Source of the DNA: Moniliella sp. 'wahieum'
Taxonomy: Eukaryota; Basidiomycota; Moniliellomycetes; Moniliellales; Moniliellaceae
Reading direction: 5' to 3'
Assembly (NCBI GenBank): GCA_003971905.1
Contig: RSEE01000065.1
Span: 310,001 to 374,000 of the forward strand
Length of the DNA stretch: 64,000 nucleotides
The notes beneath the pieces were generated by a model, which saw only the letters and a program-made list of their open reading frames with translations, was not told where the DNA came from and made no database searches. This document shows positions 33,493 through 45,400 of this stretch, piece after piece. Made by a program: the position numbers and the translations under genes. Each line of letters starts with the position of its first letter. Position 1 is the first letter of the stretch.

Positions 33493-36400
33493 TCATGTGG
33501 ACTGGATCATCTCCTCGACGCGGAGTTGAGCAAGATGGCTTGTCAGGGCGGGACGGCCGAGAGGCTTGGTGAGGACGTCCGCTGGGTTCCTTTCGCCGGG
33601 GATGTGTACAAGTATGGCCTCGCCCGAGTCCACGTGTTGCCGTACATTGTGGTACCGGATCTTCAGCTCTCGGAGCTTGCCGGTGCTGCCAAATTTGTGG
33701 GCGATCGACGACAGACTATTGTCGCAATACCAATGAATGGGGTGTACCCTCGCCGATGGCCCCAAGCTCGATCATGATGTTCTTGACATAGTTGGCGTCA
33801 ACCAGTCCATCATATCCTGCCGTATATTCGGCGGCGGCGGTACTGGTAACGCTCTTCGGCTGAAGAATGGATCGCCACGACACCGGCACACCGTACACAT
33901 CAGTAGGCATCCAGATGTGGAGCGTGCCTGGATGGGATCTCCCGCCAAGTCGGAATCTGTATACAGCGCAATGGCCGGTGCATGCATTGATGTTGGGGTA
34001 ACCTCAGGCCCTTTCCTCGAGTATGGTACAGGTAGCGAAGGAAGTCATCGACTGCTTGATGATGCTGCTGCGATGGGTCGGCAGCGGTCTGCTGAGGGCC
34101 GTTGATAGCGAAGAGGGAGTCAGGCCGGCCCATTCGTGCAGCCCACAGTCCCGACGATCTTCCCTGATATGCCTTGCGCAAGGCTGGGAGGATGGGGGTT
34201 CAGGGGTCGGCACGGGGCGGTATCATCCGTACGGGATGTGGGAGAGTCCGGATCCACGGGGCTTTGATGTGGTGCTTTGCCACCACTTCCTCGATGAACT
34301 TTGGTTGGCTCAGGTACAGCTCCCCACCGATCCGATCGTATTGGCATCCCAGGTGGTAGTGAAGGGGACCGTTACCACGAACATCAATGTGTGTGTTTAT
34401 CTCGGCCATAAACTCCTCGTACTTTTGGTGTGACTTGCATGCGAGGAGCAGATCGTCGGTGTGGACCGCCAGGAGGATCTGCTCACCCGGTGTGCAGCGC
34501 GCACGAACAAGCAGGGCTCGGTAAGCTTTGCGTGAAGCCGAGCTTGTCACGCAGCAGGTTCGGATGTATCGTGCCCAGTTTGCTCCGCTCTGATGTAGCC
34601 CGTATAGACTCTTCTTGAGACGCCACACGCGACCACCCGCTTCGGGGAAGTAGGGGGGTGGGCGGATGTAGACTGCTTCTTCGAGGGGGGCGTTCAGGTA
34701 CGCTGCATTGACGTCCGCCGAGAAGAGGCCAAACTTATACTTCTCGGCCAGCACGACGAGGGTCAGGATGGCAGGTGTGCGCACGATGGTGCGAACGTCT
34801 GGCCCCAAGTCTCGGCCGATTGTTGGTGTCCGCCCGCGACAAAGCGCGCGCGGTGGCGCAGGAACCGGCCCTCGGCGTCCGTCTTTGTGGTGATGCGCCA
34901 TAGTCCTATGAGGATTTGTGCACCGGTGGTGGGTACGTAGCCTCGTAGGTGCCGTATCGCGCGAGTGTGGCCACCTCGTCGGCCATAGCCTGCTTGACCA
35001 TGGCAAAGGAGGGGTGAGTCTCGAGACCCTTGAGCGTCTTGGGAGCGAGGGGTACGCCATCCTTGGTGAGCTGAACCGTGTCCGGGTGGATGGGTGCGCT
35101 GAGAGCAGTCATGGCGGCGTATTCGGGAGGTTGAACTGTGTCGGCAAACGGGGGGGCGGATGTGTCAGGTAGGGGGCGGGCGATGACGATCTCTGGTGCG
35201 GCGCAGTGGGGCGTGGCGGCTGCAGCACGAGCATGGTAGGTCGTGTCGGTGGGGTCGTCAGCGATTGGGAGTGTGTGCAGGTCGAGGGAGGTGCGGGTGG
35301 TGCGCTGGCGGAGGGGGTAGCGGCGGAGGGGGGTGGTGGTGGGAGCGGGTGTCTGGGGTGTGGCGGCGGTTCGGGGCATGGGTGCTGCCGCGGCTGGCGG
35401 AGTAGGGTTAGCGTCTTTTTCACTGTCGATTTTAATTTGAGGTGATTTGGAGATGTCGGTGGGAAGTGGTCGGGGTGGAGATGGGGGTAGATGGCGTTGC
35501 CCCTTTGTACGGTTTCGACCAGCGGTAGGTGAAGGTACCCAGGGATGGTTGGTATGTGGCGAAGAGCCATCCCTTTGATCCGCGCTGATGGTGGTATCCT
35601 ACCAGCATACCTTCCTCTGCCCGCGCGCTGAGCTTGTGCTCGCGGCGTGACTCGGGCAGATGGAGGTATGCAACGCGGCCAAAGGGTTGCATCGGTAACG
35701 AGTATGCGTGGCCTTTGTATCGCTCAAATCGCGATTTGTTGTCTTCCCCGGATGTTTGAGTGGCATTTGGTTTTGGGTGAAGCACGCAGCGTGGAGGCTG
35801 TGTTCCCACCAGTCCGACGTCGGAAGACCTGTACCCAAGAGCAACTGCCTTGCACGAGTCGTTATGGTTCGGATGGCACGCTCAGCCACACCGTTGCTAG
35901 CACTCTGCCCCGGGATTGTCCGTTCTGACGTGATGCCTTGCTCGTCAGAAAAGGTTGCAGTGCGCTTGTCAATTCGGGGGCGTTGTCCGTGCGCAAGTCC
36001 GCAGCAGTCTGTCCGGGCCGTAGCGTTGCTCCCGCAATATGAGGTTCCGCAGTTCCTTCGTTGCAGCGCCCTTTGTCGGGATCGCTGTGGTGAAGACGTA
36101 CCGCGTGAAGTCATCAACGGCGACGAGGGCGTATCCGTGCCCCATGCCGGTTACCCGGGGGAGGTCTACTACGTCGACGTGGAGGACCTCGAAAGGTCTT
36201 TTGGATCGGAGGCGGTCCCGGCTCGGATGGGGCGATGCTGTCGCTAGTGCCACCGCGCATGTTGGGCAATCCCACTCTGAACGACAGAGGGAGATATGCT
36301 TGGCTGTGACGCGGAGGCCTGCGGTTTCCGATCGTGTAAGCCAGGGGAGGAGGTCGATGGCTGCGTGGTTCCAGCGTTTGTGGGCTTTAGAGACGTGGTC

Positions 36401-36889
36401 CAGGGCCAGGGATGCTGCGAGGGAGTTTGGGGTTGAGGGTGGGTCGGCCGGTTTGATCGGTTTGGTCGCCATGGCCCGCAGGGGTGTGGGTGGCGTTCGC
36501 GGGTTGTGTAAGATCGTGAATTGATAGTCACTGCCGGTTACTTTTCGTAGGGTGGATCCTGGGTTACCAAGCCAGATACCCTTCTGGTGTGGGGCGAAGT
36601 ATGATGCGATTCCGGTGTTCGACAGGTGTGCTACACTGACGAGATTTCGGCTGAAACGGGGCATGTATAGGCTGTTGGGGAGTTTTATCTCCATTTGGTG
36701 TCCTCCTAAGCATCGGATACGGATTGTGGCCGTGCCTCGTCCTTCCGCCTTTACATGTGTCCCGTTAGCAACCTCTATCTCGTCGTCGCAAGGGGTCATG
36801 GATGTGAAGACGGATTTGTCTTTCCAAATGGATGGGAATGCCCCACTGTCATATAATGCCCGGATGATTCGCATTTCGCCCCCGAGTTC
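33493..36889 (-). CDS. Copia pol: protease, integrase, RT, RNase H (frame broken)
   Basis: Translation continues in the gag frame after the UAG. The protease active site LYDSGA is at about 36850. The integrase zinc module shows HKRWNH and CPTC; its core shows HVDVVDLP, a second Asp in RTDNAPEL (in a shifted frame) and the Glu of NGVAERA. The capsid-proximal text SRAEEGMLVGYHHQ-like (ARAEEGMLVGYHHQRGSKGW) follows integrase. Reverse transcriptase shows FGLFSADVNAAYLNAPLEEA and the catalytic pair in LLAVHTDDLLLA (TDD rather than the common VDD). RNase H shows ALYTDSDLAGD, TSTAAAEY and HIPGERNPADVLTKPLG, ending at the stop at 33493. Several frame steps interrupt it (near 36000, 35940, 35440, 35060, 34190 and 33900). 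Confidence 0.85.
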
Positions 36890-38137
36890 CTAGTAGTCAG
36901 CTGTGCCCGCATCAACGTCAATCACTTCAGACTCGGGAGAGCTCGCTCTCTGAGCGACGTGAGCGTTGGCTCGGCCTGGGTTGCGCGGAGGGACAACAGG
37001 TTTATTAGACGTCGCGCTGCGCCAGGGTTGGTTGGTGCGGTCTTGCCCCTTGGTCTTTGTGTCCGCGAGGTTGTCGTCGCCGGCTTTGCCCCCGCTGGAG
37101 TTTTTTCCCCCGCTGGTGGGTCGTCCCCCGCTGTCGGGTCGAGTCCAAGGCGTTCCTCCGTTGACCGGCTTGCCTCCGTTTCTCTTCCTTTCTCCACCGG
37201 GATACGTGGCGGCTGGTATGTCCATCACGGCCTGCCGTAACTTGTCTAGACTCGAGCGCTCTTCACGCTGGCGAATGCTCATGTCGCGTAAGCCGAGTAG
37301 GATCCCAGTGCGTTCCTGCTCTTCCGTAAGTGGGATGCCCGCTCGCGTCAGGCTTGCACTGATCTCTTCCATGTAGTCGAGGTAGTCTCGACCCGATCGG
37401 TTTCCTTGGTCGGCCGAAAAGTAGCGAATGAGTAGAGGCCCTCTGTTTGCGGTAGGCGTATATCCATACCGCTGACGCAGCATGTTCAGCGTGTCCTGGG
37501 TGCATGATATTTCGTGGTGGGTGCGGATCGTCCGGAAGAGGGTTGACGGCATGGCTTCCCTAAGAAGGTTGTGCAAGCGTCTGTCGAGGTCCTCGGTGAA
37601 GTAGCGGGAGCTGCGACCATTCTGGACGACGTCGCTTGCGTGGGGGTGGGCATCTGTTATCGCGAAGAGAAATTCGTCTTCCCAAGCGCTGTAGGCGGAC
37701 GGGTCTTTGTTCAGATCAGGCCACTTGATATTCTTGGTGGGAGACTCGCGTAGTGATCTGTAAAGGTCGTACTCGGGTCGCGAGGCTGCGCCTGTAGGTG
37801 CCCCCAAAGTTGCGTTGGGTTGAGTTTCCATTTGGTGGATGTTTTGCACCACAAAATTCGTAGCCCGTCGAACCCAGTTTGTCGTGATAGACGTAGGTTC
37901 GTCCTTCCATCCAAGCCACTCGGCTCTGTCGTGTATAGCTCTGTTGATCTTCTCTTTAACGACATCGATGTCGTTCGTCTTCTTGAACCACAGGTGCGCT
38001 TCGGCGCAAAGCATCATGAGTTCCTCGTTGTCGGTGCCAATCGGTGGCGGATCGCGACCGGTTGGTGTCCAGTAATCGCGCTTGTTCACCATTGTGGTGT
38101 CGCTGACCGAGAGATCGGTGTTAGCGTTGGCGCCCAT
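36890..38137 (-). CDS. Copia gag
   Basis: A single open frame runs from MGANANTDLSVSD, 55 bp inside the 5' LTR edge, to a UAG. The open frame extends upstream into the LTR, but the first internal ATG is the natural start. RNWP-like text KNIKWPDLNKDPSAYSAWED and LLREAMPSTLFRTIRTHHEI matches copia Gag. The C-terminus is basic and Gly-rich (KPVNGGTPWTRPDSGGRP) and has no CCHC zinc knuckle. The stop (UAC UAG GAA) is followed in the same frame by the protease. Confidence 0.85.
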   Translation of the reverse strand: MGANANTDLSVSDTTMVNKRDYWTPTGRDPPPIGTDNEELMMLCAEAHLWFKKTNDIDVVKEKINRAIHDRAEWLGWKDEPTSITTNWVRRATNFVVQNIHQMETQPNATLGAPTGAASRPEYDLYRSLRESPTKNIKWPDLNKDPSAYSAWEDEFLFAITDAHPHASDVVQNGRSSRYFTEDLDRRLHNLLREAMPSTLFRTIRTHHEISCTQDTLNMLRQRYGYTPTANRGPLLIRYFSADQGNRSGRDYLDYMEEISASLTRAGIPLTEEQERTGILLGLRDMSIRQREERSSLDKLRQAVMDIPAATYPGGERKRNGGKPVNGGTPWTRPDSGGRPTSGGKNSSGGKAGDDNLADTKTKGQDRTNQPWRSATSNKPVVPPRNPGRANAHVAQRASSPESEVIDVDAGTADY

Positions 38138-38191
38138 GGTTGTGGGTGTAGTTTTGGCCAGCTCAGGGATGAGCAGATAAGGATGTAACTC

Positions 38192-38354
38192 TGTCGTCGG
38201 CCTCGCTACTACCACAGAATGTGAGCACTGAACGTCGTATTGGACTAAGAAGCTTCTGCGACTGACTCGTCCAGAAGACTGGTGCGAGCTCGGAAGGAAT
38301 GAAAGCTGACTCACGTGACTCAGGGTCCGCGCGGTCCTAGGACGGATGTCAACA
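38192..38354 (-). repeat. 5' LTR of the copia element
   Basis: Carries the same TGACTCACGTGACTCA element (38307-38322) and starts TGTTGACATCCG. The internal sequence after the LTR begins GAGTTACATCC on the minus strand, where the primer-binding site should be; I do not recognise the tRNA. Confidence 0.92.
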
Positions 38355-38359
38355 GCTCT

Positions 38360-39764
38360 TGAATCCTTGAAGCTTGAAACGTGCTTGATGCTTGATGCCC
38401 GGTGCCCTCCTCACAGGCCTGAGCCTCAGGAGTTTGAGAGGTTCTTAACAGCGAAATGATCCACACCATACTCCACCTCTTTTTTCCACCGTGCCGCTCG
38501 TTCCGACTACGATACCCCCGATTACCCTCCGTTTTGCTAACATCTGTCTCCTCTACCATGTACAAGTTCTTGGCATCCATGTGGAATATGAAGACCCCCC
38601 GCACCACGCATCGCGTGGACCCGTCACGCGCCGCGCATGTGAGTGAGATCTGTGAGAATCTGAGGAAAACACGATGCATATGATGCGAAAGGGGCAGATC
38701 GGCCTTCTTTAGTATATGCAGGTCCGTGCGGCGAGCGTGTAGGCAAGCGGAACGCGCGCGGACGCGCGAAACCAGTTTGATCCAGCATGAGGGCATGAGT
38801 AGTAGTGGGCTATAGTATGAGGCTGAGGAGGCTTTTGTGGGGACCTTGGTCGCAGGTCACCGGCCGGTCATCGGTCACCGGTCACCGGTCATCATCATCA
38901 TCATCACAGATGGGTCTAGGACTGTCTAAGGATGTGAGAGAGAAAGTCGCGCTGATTGCAACTGACGCGGGGGGCTCAGCGGCTCCACCGTTCGCAGGCG
39001 AACGGCCCCGTGGCGTGAGTAGGGCACATTTGGAGCTCTACTTCTAAGCCTGGCTGATCGCCAAGCAGGGGTCCGAGGAAACATCTGTAACTCATTGATG
39101 CGCTGCGCGCTCCGAAATTCACGTCAACGTTTTAACGTACGTTTAACGTTGATCGATGATCGTTGAACGTGAACGTTGAACGTTGATCATCGATCACTCG
39201 ATCACGTTGATCCAGCCGTCCGGAGCACTGGACCCTACCGCGAAATACTACGTGCACCAATCCATCATCATGCATCACAGTACTCAATTCGTTCGGTACG
39301 GTCAGTGCAATCCGTTCGCACGCCGGGGCAAATGTTCCGGCCGGGGTGCTTCGGCCGGGGTACTTCCAAAATTAAGCGATGCTACATGTCGCTGTCGGAG
39401 GCCTCAGCTGAGGCTTCTCTGCTGCAGTATACCATTGCAAGCTCTAGGCCTTTGGTATTAGATCTTGGACCTTATTGTTCGGTGCAGATGAGCGCTCTCT
39501 GAGATCTCAGGTCTCAGGGGCTAAGAAATCAATCAATTGTTACATGTGTGTGCATTCCATTGACAGAGCTTAAGGCTGGGACAGGGGAACCTACGTCTAA
39601 ACCGAACCGTTCATCTTGCGGGGGTTACTTGGAAGCGCCACCAGATTAAGGGACCAGGGGGATCGCCAGGATATCAGGACCCTCCGGCTCACGCCATCCG
39701 GTTCCCGTACCCTAGGAAGCGCGTGGGACACGGAAACGTGGTTGACATACGAGCGAGGAACCAT
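38360..39764. other. Intergenic with palindromic-word islands
   Basis: No gene supported. Islands: CTTGAATCC/CTTGAAGC words at 38358-38395, a GGTCACCGG ladder with ATC repeats at 38855-38908, and a dense AACGTT/TTGAAC/GATC array at 39121-39213. CTCAGG words recur near 38415 and 39500. Confidence 0.6.
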
Positions 39765-41013
39765 TCACTGAGACTTAGTAGCCAACTCCTTCAATGCGCA
39801 AACAACTTGCCCGCCGTCTTGGTGCCGTAGTATCCTCGCGTCGTCAAAACCAGGGGGAAAAACGGTTCTTGAGTGCGTCCCTGGTACTTGGCGTTCTGTC
39901 GCATTCTGCTTGTTCAAGCAGCCGAAGCAGTTCCTTCTCCCGTTCCAAAGCGACGCAGTGCTCTCATGCAACCACCCGCCGGTACGCGCTCTGCGCCTCC
40001 TGCGATCCCGTGTCGCGCAGCGTGTGGTCTCCTCCATTCCGGTTCCTCCAGTGCTCCGGGCCCCATCACGCGGTAATCGGTGCGCTGTGCCTTCCGTCCG
40101 CGCCTCGTCCCATCCTCTTCCTCCACCATAGGTTCGTTGTGGACGTGGGTGTCGGGGATGGAGCGGAGGAGCTGGAGAATGGGCTCCCCACTGCCTCATG
40201 CAACGCACAAACTTGGCCTGGGGCGGGTGCAGGACATGATGTTTCCAGCGAGGACATGACGCCGCACTTGCACATGCTGCGCGTGGTGCGCACAGCGTGC
40301 GGAGCTGGAGACACCAACCTGGACCTGCTGGTCAGAGAGCTTGAGGTACGGGACGGATGGAAATAGCGGAGAGCCAGTTGTGGCTCAGCGGGTTGCTGTG
40401 CTCAACCACATGACGACCATCGCAGCGTCCAGCTTCTGGAGCAGCTCCTGTCGACTTTGCTCCCACATCTCGCGGCAGCGTGGCGTTGCTTCGTAAATGC
40501 GTTGGCCCTTGCCGTTTTGCGGTCCCGAACGGTCACATAAGTGGTAATAAGATAGTCGTTGACCGTTGGCCGCGGCACGGGCGTGGGGCGCAATATACGA
40601 GTAAAGCGGGCTGCACATCCTCCCAGCCGAAGAGGCAGGCTCATGAGCATGTCGAAGTGGTCGTCCTTGGCACCTTGGGGATCCTCGTCGCCCCGGATCC
40701 GTCTGAACTCCGTACAGATGAAGGCATCAATCTCGGCCAGCACGTCGTCTAGCTCTCCTTCCATCTGCATGGTGCGGAGCAGGTGGCGCAGCTTGGTCTG
40801 AGTGCTGAGCCGCCATAGTAGAGGCGTCCCTGGCGGGTGAGCCATCAACTTAGGCATGTTCTCCCTCAGATGGCCAGTTGGGCCCGGAGCCACGATCGAC
40901 GACAGTACCCCCACACAAGTGCCAGAACCTGCAGACCATCCACCCGAATCTGGTCCCGGTCCCGCTCGACACACTTGTGCAGGTTGAGCTTGAGGCCTGA
41001 CGCGTCGCTTCAA
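39765..41013 (-). pseudogene. LINE (non-LTR) retrotransposon remnant, 3' part of RT ORF
   Basis: Fragments in changing frames match the region after the reverse transcriptase of fungal LINEs: PGTPLLWRLSTQTKLRHLLR, DDVLAEIDAFI, MLMSLPLRLGG and, in another frame, EPMVEEEDGTRRGRKAQRTD. The catalytic RT domain itself is not present to the right, so this is a 5'-truncated and probably dead copy. Confidence 0.6.
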
Positions 41014-41080
41014 AATATAAGCTTACGCCAAGGGTATTAAAGCTTTTTTGCAACAAAGAAATGACAGCACGCGCAAATGT

Positions 41081-41330
41081 TGTTAGAGGGTACTGCTAGG
41101 GTTCTCCTGCGCGGCCCTCAATGGATCGGTGACGCTCGCCTAGCCGAGCGGAAGCGTTCCGCTCGCAGGCCGCGCACGCCCTGCTCGCTCCATCTCCCTT
41201 CTCTCTCTCCTTTCTCCTTCCTTCAGACGTTGCTTGAAGACTTGTGGCTCACCACTTTGCCTTCACGCCTTGTCTGAAGGCTGCTTTGCAGCTGATCCAT
41301 AGGATCGCGAGTGCTCCCAAGTCGCACTCT
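41081..41330 (+). repeat. LTR-like repeat, copy 3 (inverted)
   Basis: Starts TGTTAGAGGGTACTGC and follows the minus-strand sequence of copy 1 (GGTGACGCTCGCC, CTTCACGCCTTGTCTGAAGG, GATCGCGAGTGCTCCC), then diverges after GTCGCACTC. It is opposite in orientation to copies 1 and 2. Confidence 0.65.
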
Positions 41331-42426
41331 AGCAAATGTATGCAAATGTATGCAGAAAGTACACTTGAGGGTTGCGGGTTGCCTGATTCGACATGCTTCT
41401 TCCCTCTCTATACACCGCTTCTGCCCGATGCGCAGGAGTCCTTTTAAAGCCTTAGCCTGAGACCCCCCTTGCCTATTTCCCGAGGCTCCAAATCTTTCGA
41501 ACTTTGATCCACCTCTATAACCGCTTGTCCTACGTCTACAGGGCGGATTGAATCCCACAAACTATGTGTGGTCCCACCGCCAGGTATTCGGCCTTTAGGC
41601 CTGGCCACAGGCCTTACATGTTGAACGTTGATTCATGATTTGAGGGGCCTCGGCGCCTCAACTTGAGGCCGACCAGATCCCAGAGGGGAGTTGGGGGATT
41701 ATCGATCATCGATCATCTGATCGATGGTCATCGATTGGGCTCGTGACATGTGACAAATGACATCATGATGACACACACACAGGTAGGGGCAGGGTATGCT
41801 GTCTGTCGCAGCATACAGCCATATGCATACGCAGCCATATGACCCCGCAAGGATGGGGTGGGTACACTGAGTACTGGGGGACTCCGAGTACTGAGACGCA
41901 GGACTCCGTCCAGGGGGGCTGCGGGCGCGTATTGCCTATGCCAACCCAGGTGCTCCGACCAGCGTCGGCGACATGCGGCTGCCGGTTGCCGAGCGCCACG
42001 GTGTGTGAGACTGGTGCATATGCATCAACGATCGGGGCCAGCGCGCAGCAGCCATGAATTTTGAAGCGTTAGTAACCCGACAACTGGCGATGCTGTCCGA
42101 GACACAGCAGGCAGCCGGCTGGGCGCTGGACCCAGGCGGTCGATCGTCGGACCAGCAGCTGGGCAGGGGGTGCGCAGCAGGCGCGTGTCGGACCCAATGC
42201 GTGCTGCAGCGGAGCGCGGCGCCTGAATGCGCCTCCCGGCCCCAGTGCTCCTTCCCAAGCCAGGACGCTGTCCAGGTCGGTGGGCAGCACGCCCAGGGTC
42301 TCCACATCCCCCGGAGCATCAGCCGCGCTCCTGTGTTCCGCGCCTCTAGGCCATTCCACCCAGCTTGCCTCTTCCCCTTCCTGCGCGTCTCGGTCGCCAT
42401 CTCTTTGCGGCACTGCAACCAACACC
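41331..42426. other. Intergenic
   Basis: An ATCGATCATCGATCATCTGATCG-like array lies at about 41695-41740, followed by GTGACATGTGACA and ATGACATCATGATGAC. A direct AAATGTATGC repeat is at 41335-41355. The frame from 42054 may be extra N-terminal coding sequence of the DUF1765 gene, but I cannot support it. Confidence 0.55.
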
Positions 42427-45400
42427 ATGATTCTTCCTCTCTGGCGCTCACGCTCCCAACCGTTCTGGAGGAAACACGATGCTCCTTCCGCGGCCCCAGC
42501 TGCCACCCCACCCTCCACCCTCAGTCCACCTCCGACGACAGAGGTCCGCAAAGCGCCTACTAGGCGCAAAACGATGATGCGCCTAGGCAATCCGCACCCG
42601 ACTGAACCGTCGTCCTCATTGCAGTCTCCAACAGAGGGTGAGAAGAAGGAGCGCCGCCATTCCTTCTTCCCTCGCTCCATCCGATCTCGGTTCTCCCTAT
42701 CCACTGGCCAAACCTCCGTCGACGACAACCCTGCCGGGACCGATTCCCAACTTTGCCTCGACCGTAAGCGGGAAAGCTTGCCAGCATTGGACAGCCAACT
42801 GCCACCCGCTGACGTGGCCCCGGGTGGACTCGTGTCCGATACCCTGCCTTCCACCCCCAGCGATAGCGATAGCGGCAACGGCAGCGGTACCGGTAGTTGC
42901 ACTGACAACTGCAGTAACAGTGCCGATTCACCACCGCCTCGTATGAGGAGGGAAACGGTCTCCCCCATATATCTTCCCTATGCAGTGGTGTATGCCCATC
43001 TCTGCCCCCCTGGACCTGGCATCGAATTCAAACGCGCCACTAGTCGAACTTCCCCAAGCCATTTCTGTTGCCGCACCTCCCTCCGCACGCATGCCACATC
43101 CTGTGACGCCTCCACGGACCCATTTCGGGACTGAAGACACCAGGCCTACCGCTTTCATTGCTCCTGAACGGAGACATTTACCCCTTGCGTCTACCACAGC
43201 GTGGCCGACAACCCGATGTCTTCAAACTGGAGTTGCATCAATGAGGTGGCCAGTGGCCTTGTGCCATCCTCCCAGCACGATGCCGCCGAAACTACCCCCC
43301 CGGCCTCACCCAGATCGGGAACGACCACTGTAGGCGGACAGGCGGACTCATTCCCATCCGGCGCCCTCCAGCCCTTGTGAAACATTGTTTGCCCATGGAG
43401 TCGAACCCACCAAAGAGAATTCCTTGCCCGCCATGGCCTGGTGCGTCATGGAGTCAGCCCTGGGAAAGTTCCGTCACGCCACCCAGAGGCAAGATGCAGG
43501 GAAGCGCACCTTTGAGCGTGCTAAAATCCTGCGCATGGTGCTCGAACCGTTTTTGGAAATGGAGCAGCAGCGCCCCCTGGTGCGTCCCGATGCAAGCACC
43601 TCTGCCTCAGCTCCTGTCAGTGCCAGTGGCAGTACAAGTGATCTAAGCTCCGTATCCGTCTCACCCACTTTGTCGTCGGTCACGCTCGCTCCCATGACAC
43701 CGGTATCCCCTGCGCTCTCGCTTCCTCCGCTCACGCCGCTATCCAAGTCCCACTTACCGTTGGATGGGTTCCGTCGATTCAGAGAGGGAAGCACCCGACG
43801 TGATCTCCTCTTTGCCTGGATTGACGAGCTTATGGTTGCTGTGCAGGTGGCTCAAGTCCCAGCAGACCGGATCGCGATGCTGGATAATATCTGTCTGGTT
43901 CTCGAGGCACGCAACTTGAGCATTTTAGCGCTGGATGACCATGAATCGCAACGGTTCGTTGATACGCTCTTTACCTGCCTCGAATACGCCATCCATGAGA
44001 TCAACAAGAAGGGCGTCTACCACAGCAACATTGTCTTTGCAGGTCGATTGCTTGCCTTGGCTCTAGTTCGCATCCCTGGCGTAGCAGAAAAAATTCTCAC
44101 CAATTTGCCCATCACTCGGCAAGCGCTCCAACGCATGGCCAAGGAGGCCCAATGGGAAGATCTGCGTCCCCGGGGACAAGAATGGGACAAATTTCTCTCT
44201 CATTTCCCCCCCTACCTCCGCCCCTTCTGCTTCGATGACGTGCGTACATATCTCTCTCGTGTGCCCGCCCTGCGTCCACCACGGGACCCCGATGAAACAT
44301 GTGTTCGCTCGGAAGAGGTGTACTTGGTACGCAACAAGGGAAGGGGAATCGCCATGAAAGGAAATTGGCTCAAACGGTTCCAATCCGACGACTCTGAACT
44401 CATCTTTTCATTTTTCCGCAGCTTCCACCGCAATCTTGAGCGACTCGTTCGCACTCACCTCCACTGGGATCAACACCTTTTCTTTGGTGCACCCGGAATG
44501 GCTCATATCGAGTCTCTGATCCAAAGCAAATGCCTCGCTCTCGTACACCGTTCTCTTACCTCTGTTACTACTCAGCACATGGCCGACACTACCTTGTATG
44601 TTGTCCCTTCCCTTGTTCCTCGTTTTCAGCTGTGGACTACTATTGAGACTGACAAAAACATATAGCATTACGGGTGATACGGCCAATGTTCTGTTGGGCA
44701 GCACAAATGGCAAGCCAAAGGAGCTCGAGGCAGCGACACGCAGATGTGTGGCAGCGGTGTTGGACACGGTTACCTTTGGTGACCCGATCAGCAGTAAATC
44801 GCGCACCCCTCTTTTCATGCCCGCTATCCAATGGCACCTTGCTGCTTTGGTCCGTGGAACTTCCTTGTACGATGTGCAAGGTGTCTTTTGTTTCTTTGAC
44901 TGGGCCGATGTACTATTGGAAAACTTGATGGGGCTCCCGTTCCAAACGCGGGAAGTGCTGGACCTTTCGTTTGTCATCAGCATTGCGCGGCGTATCTTAC
45001 AAGAGACGGATCATACTGTTACCCTCATTCGCACTCTCGCTTTCCTCTACTCGCACTTTGGTCTCTTGGTCGCCACGCCTTGCTTACGGGAGGACCTTGC
45101 TGACCACACCCTTCTCCATCCCGACATCTTTTCCAAACTCCTCCTCTCCTGGTCTCCTACCGTCAGGGCCTATTTCCTTCACACCCTTGTCTTTCGTTTT
45201 GGCCATCTCACCGACTTCTCTCTCGGATCCAACAAGGGAAGCGACAAAACCAACTCTATGCCTTTTGCATCGACGCCTAGAAGAAGTACGCGTCCGCTAC
45301 CTATACTTGGCTACCTCGGCTGTGGAAAGCAGTACCAATAGCAACCCTGCCGTCTCCCAACCAACCACTACTCTCGCCAACTCACCCAACGAGAAGGAGG

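Larger units (their letters stand above)
33310..38354 (-). mobile_element. Ty1/copia LTR retrotransposon, full length
   Basis: The 5045-bp element is flanked by a 5-bp target duplication (GCTCT at 33305-33309 and 38355-38359). Its LTRs of 160 and 163 bp start TG and end CA, and no substitution separates them. Domain order on the minus strand is Gag, protease, integrase, reverse transcriptase, RNase H, which is the copia order. Gag is one clean frame; pol is interrupted by frame steps of the same kind seen in host genes. The near-identity of the LTRs implies recent insertion. Activity cannot be judged until the frames are checked by resequencing. Confidence 0.92.

Noticed and set aside
38192-38314. 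Gag start at the LTR-internal methionine (about 38314)
   Set aside because: It lies inside the LTR and would make the LTR coding; the ATG at 38137 lies just inside the element and starts typical Gag text.
42069-42968. 299-codon minus-strand frame
   Set aside because: Low-complexity shadow of the Ser/Pro-rich N-terminal part of the DUF1765 gene.
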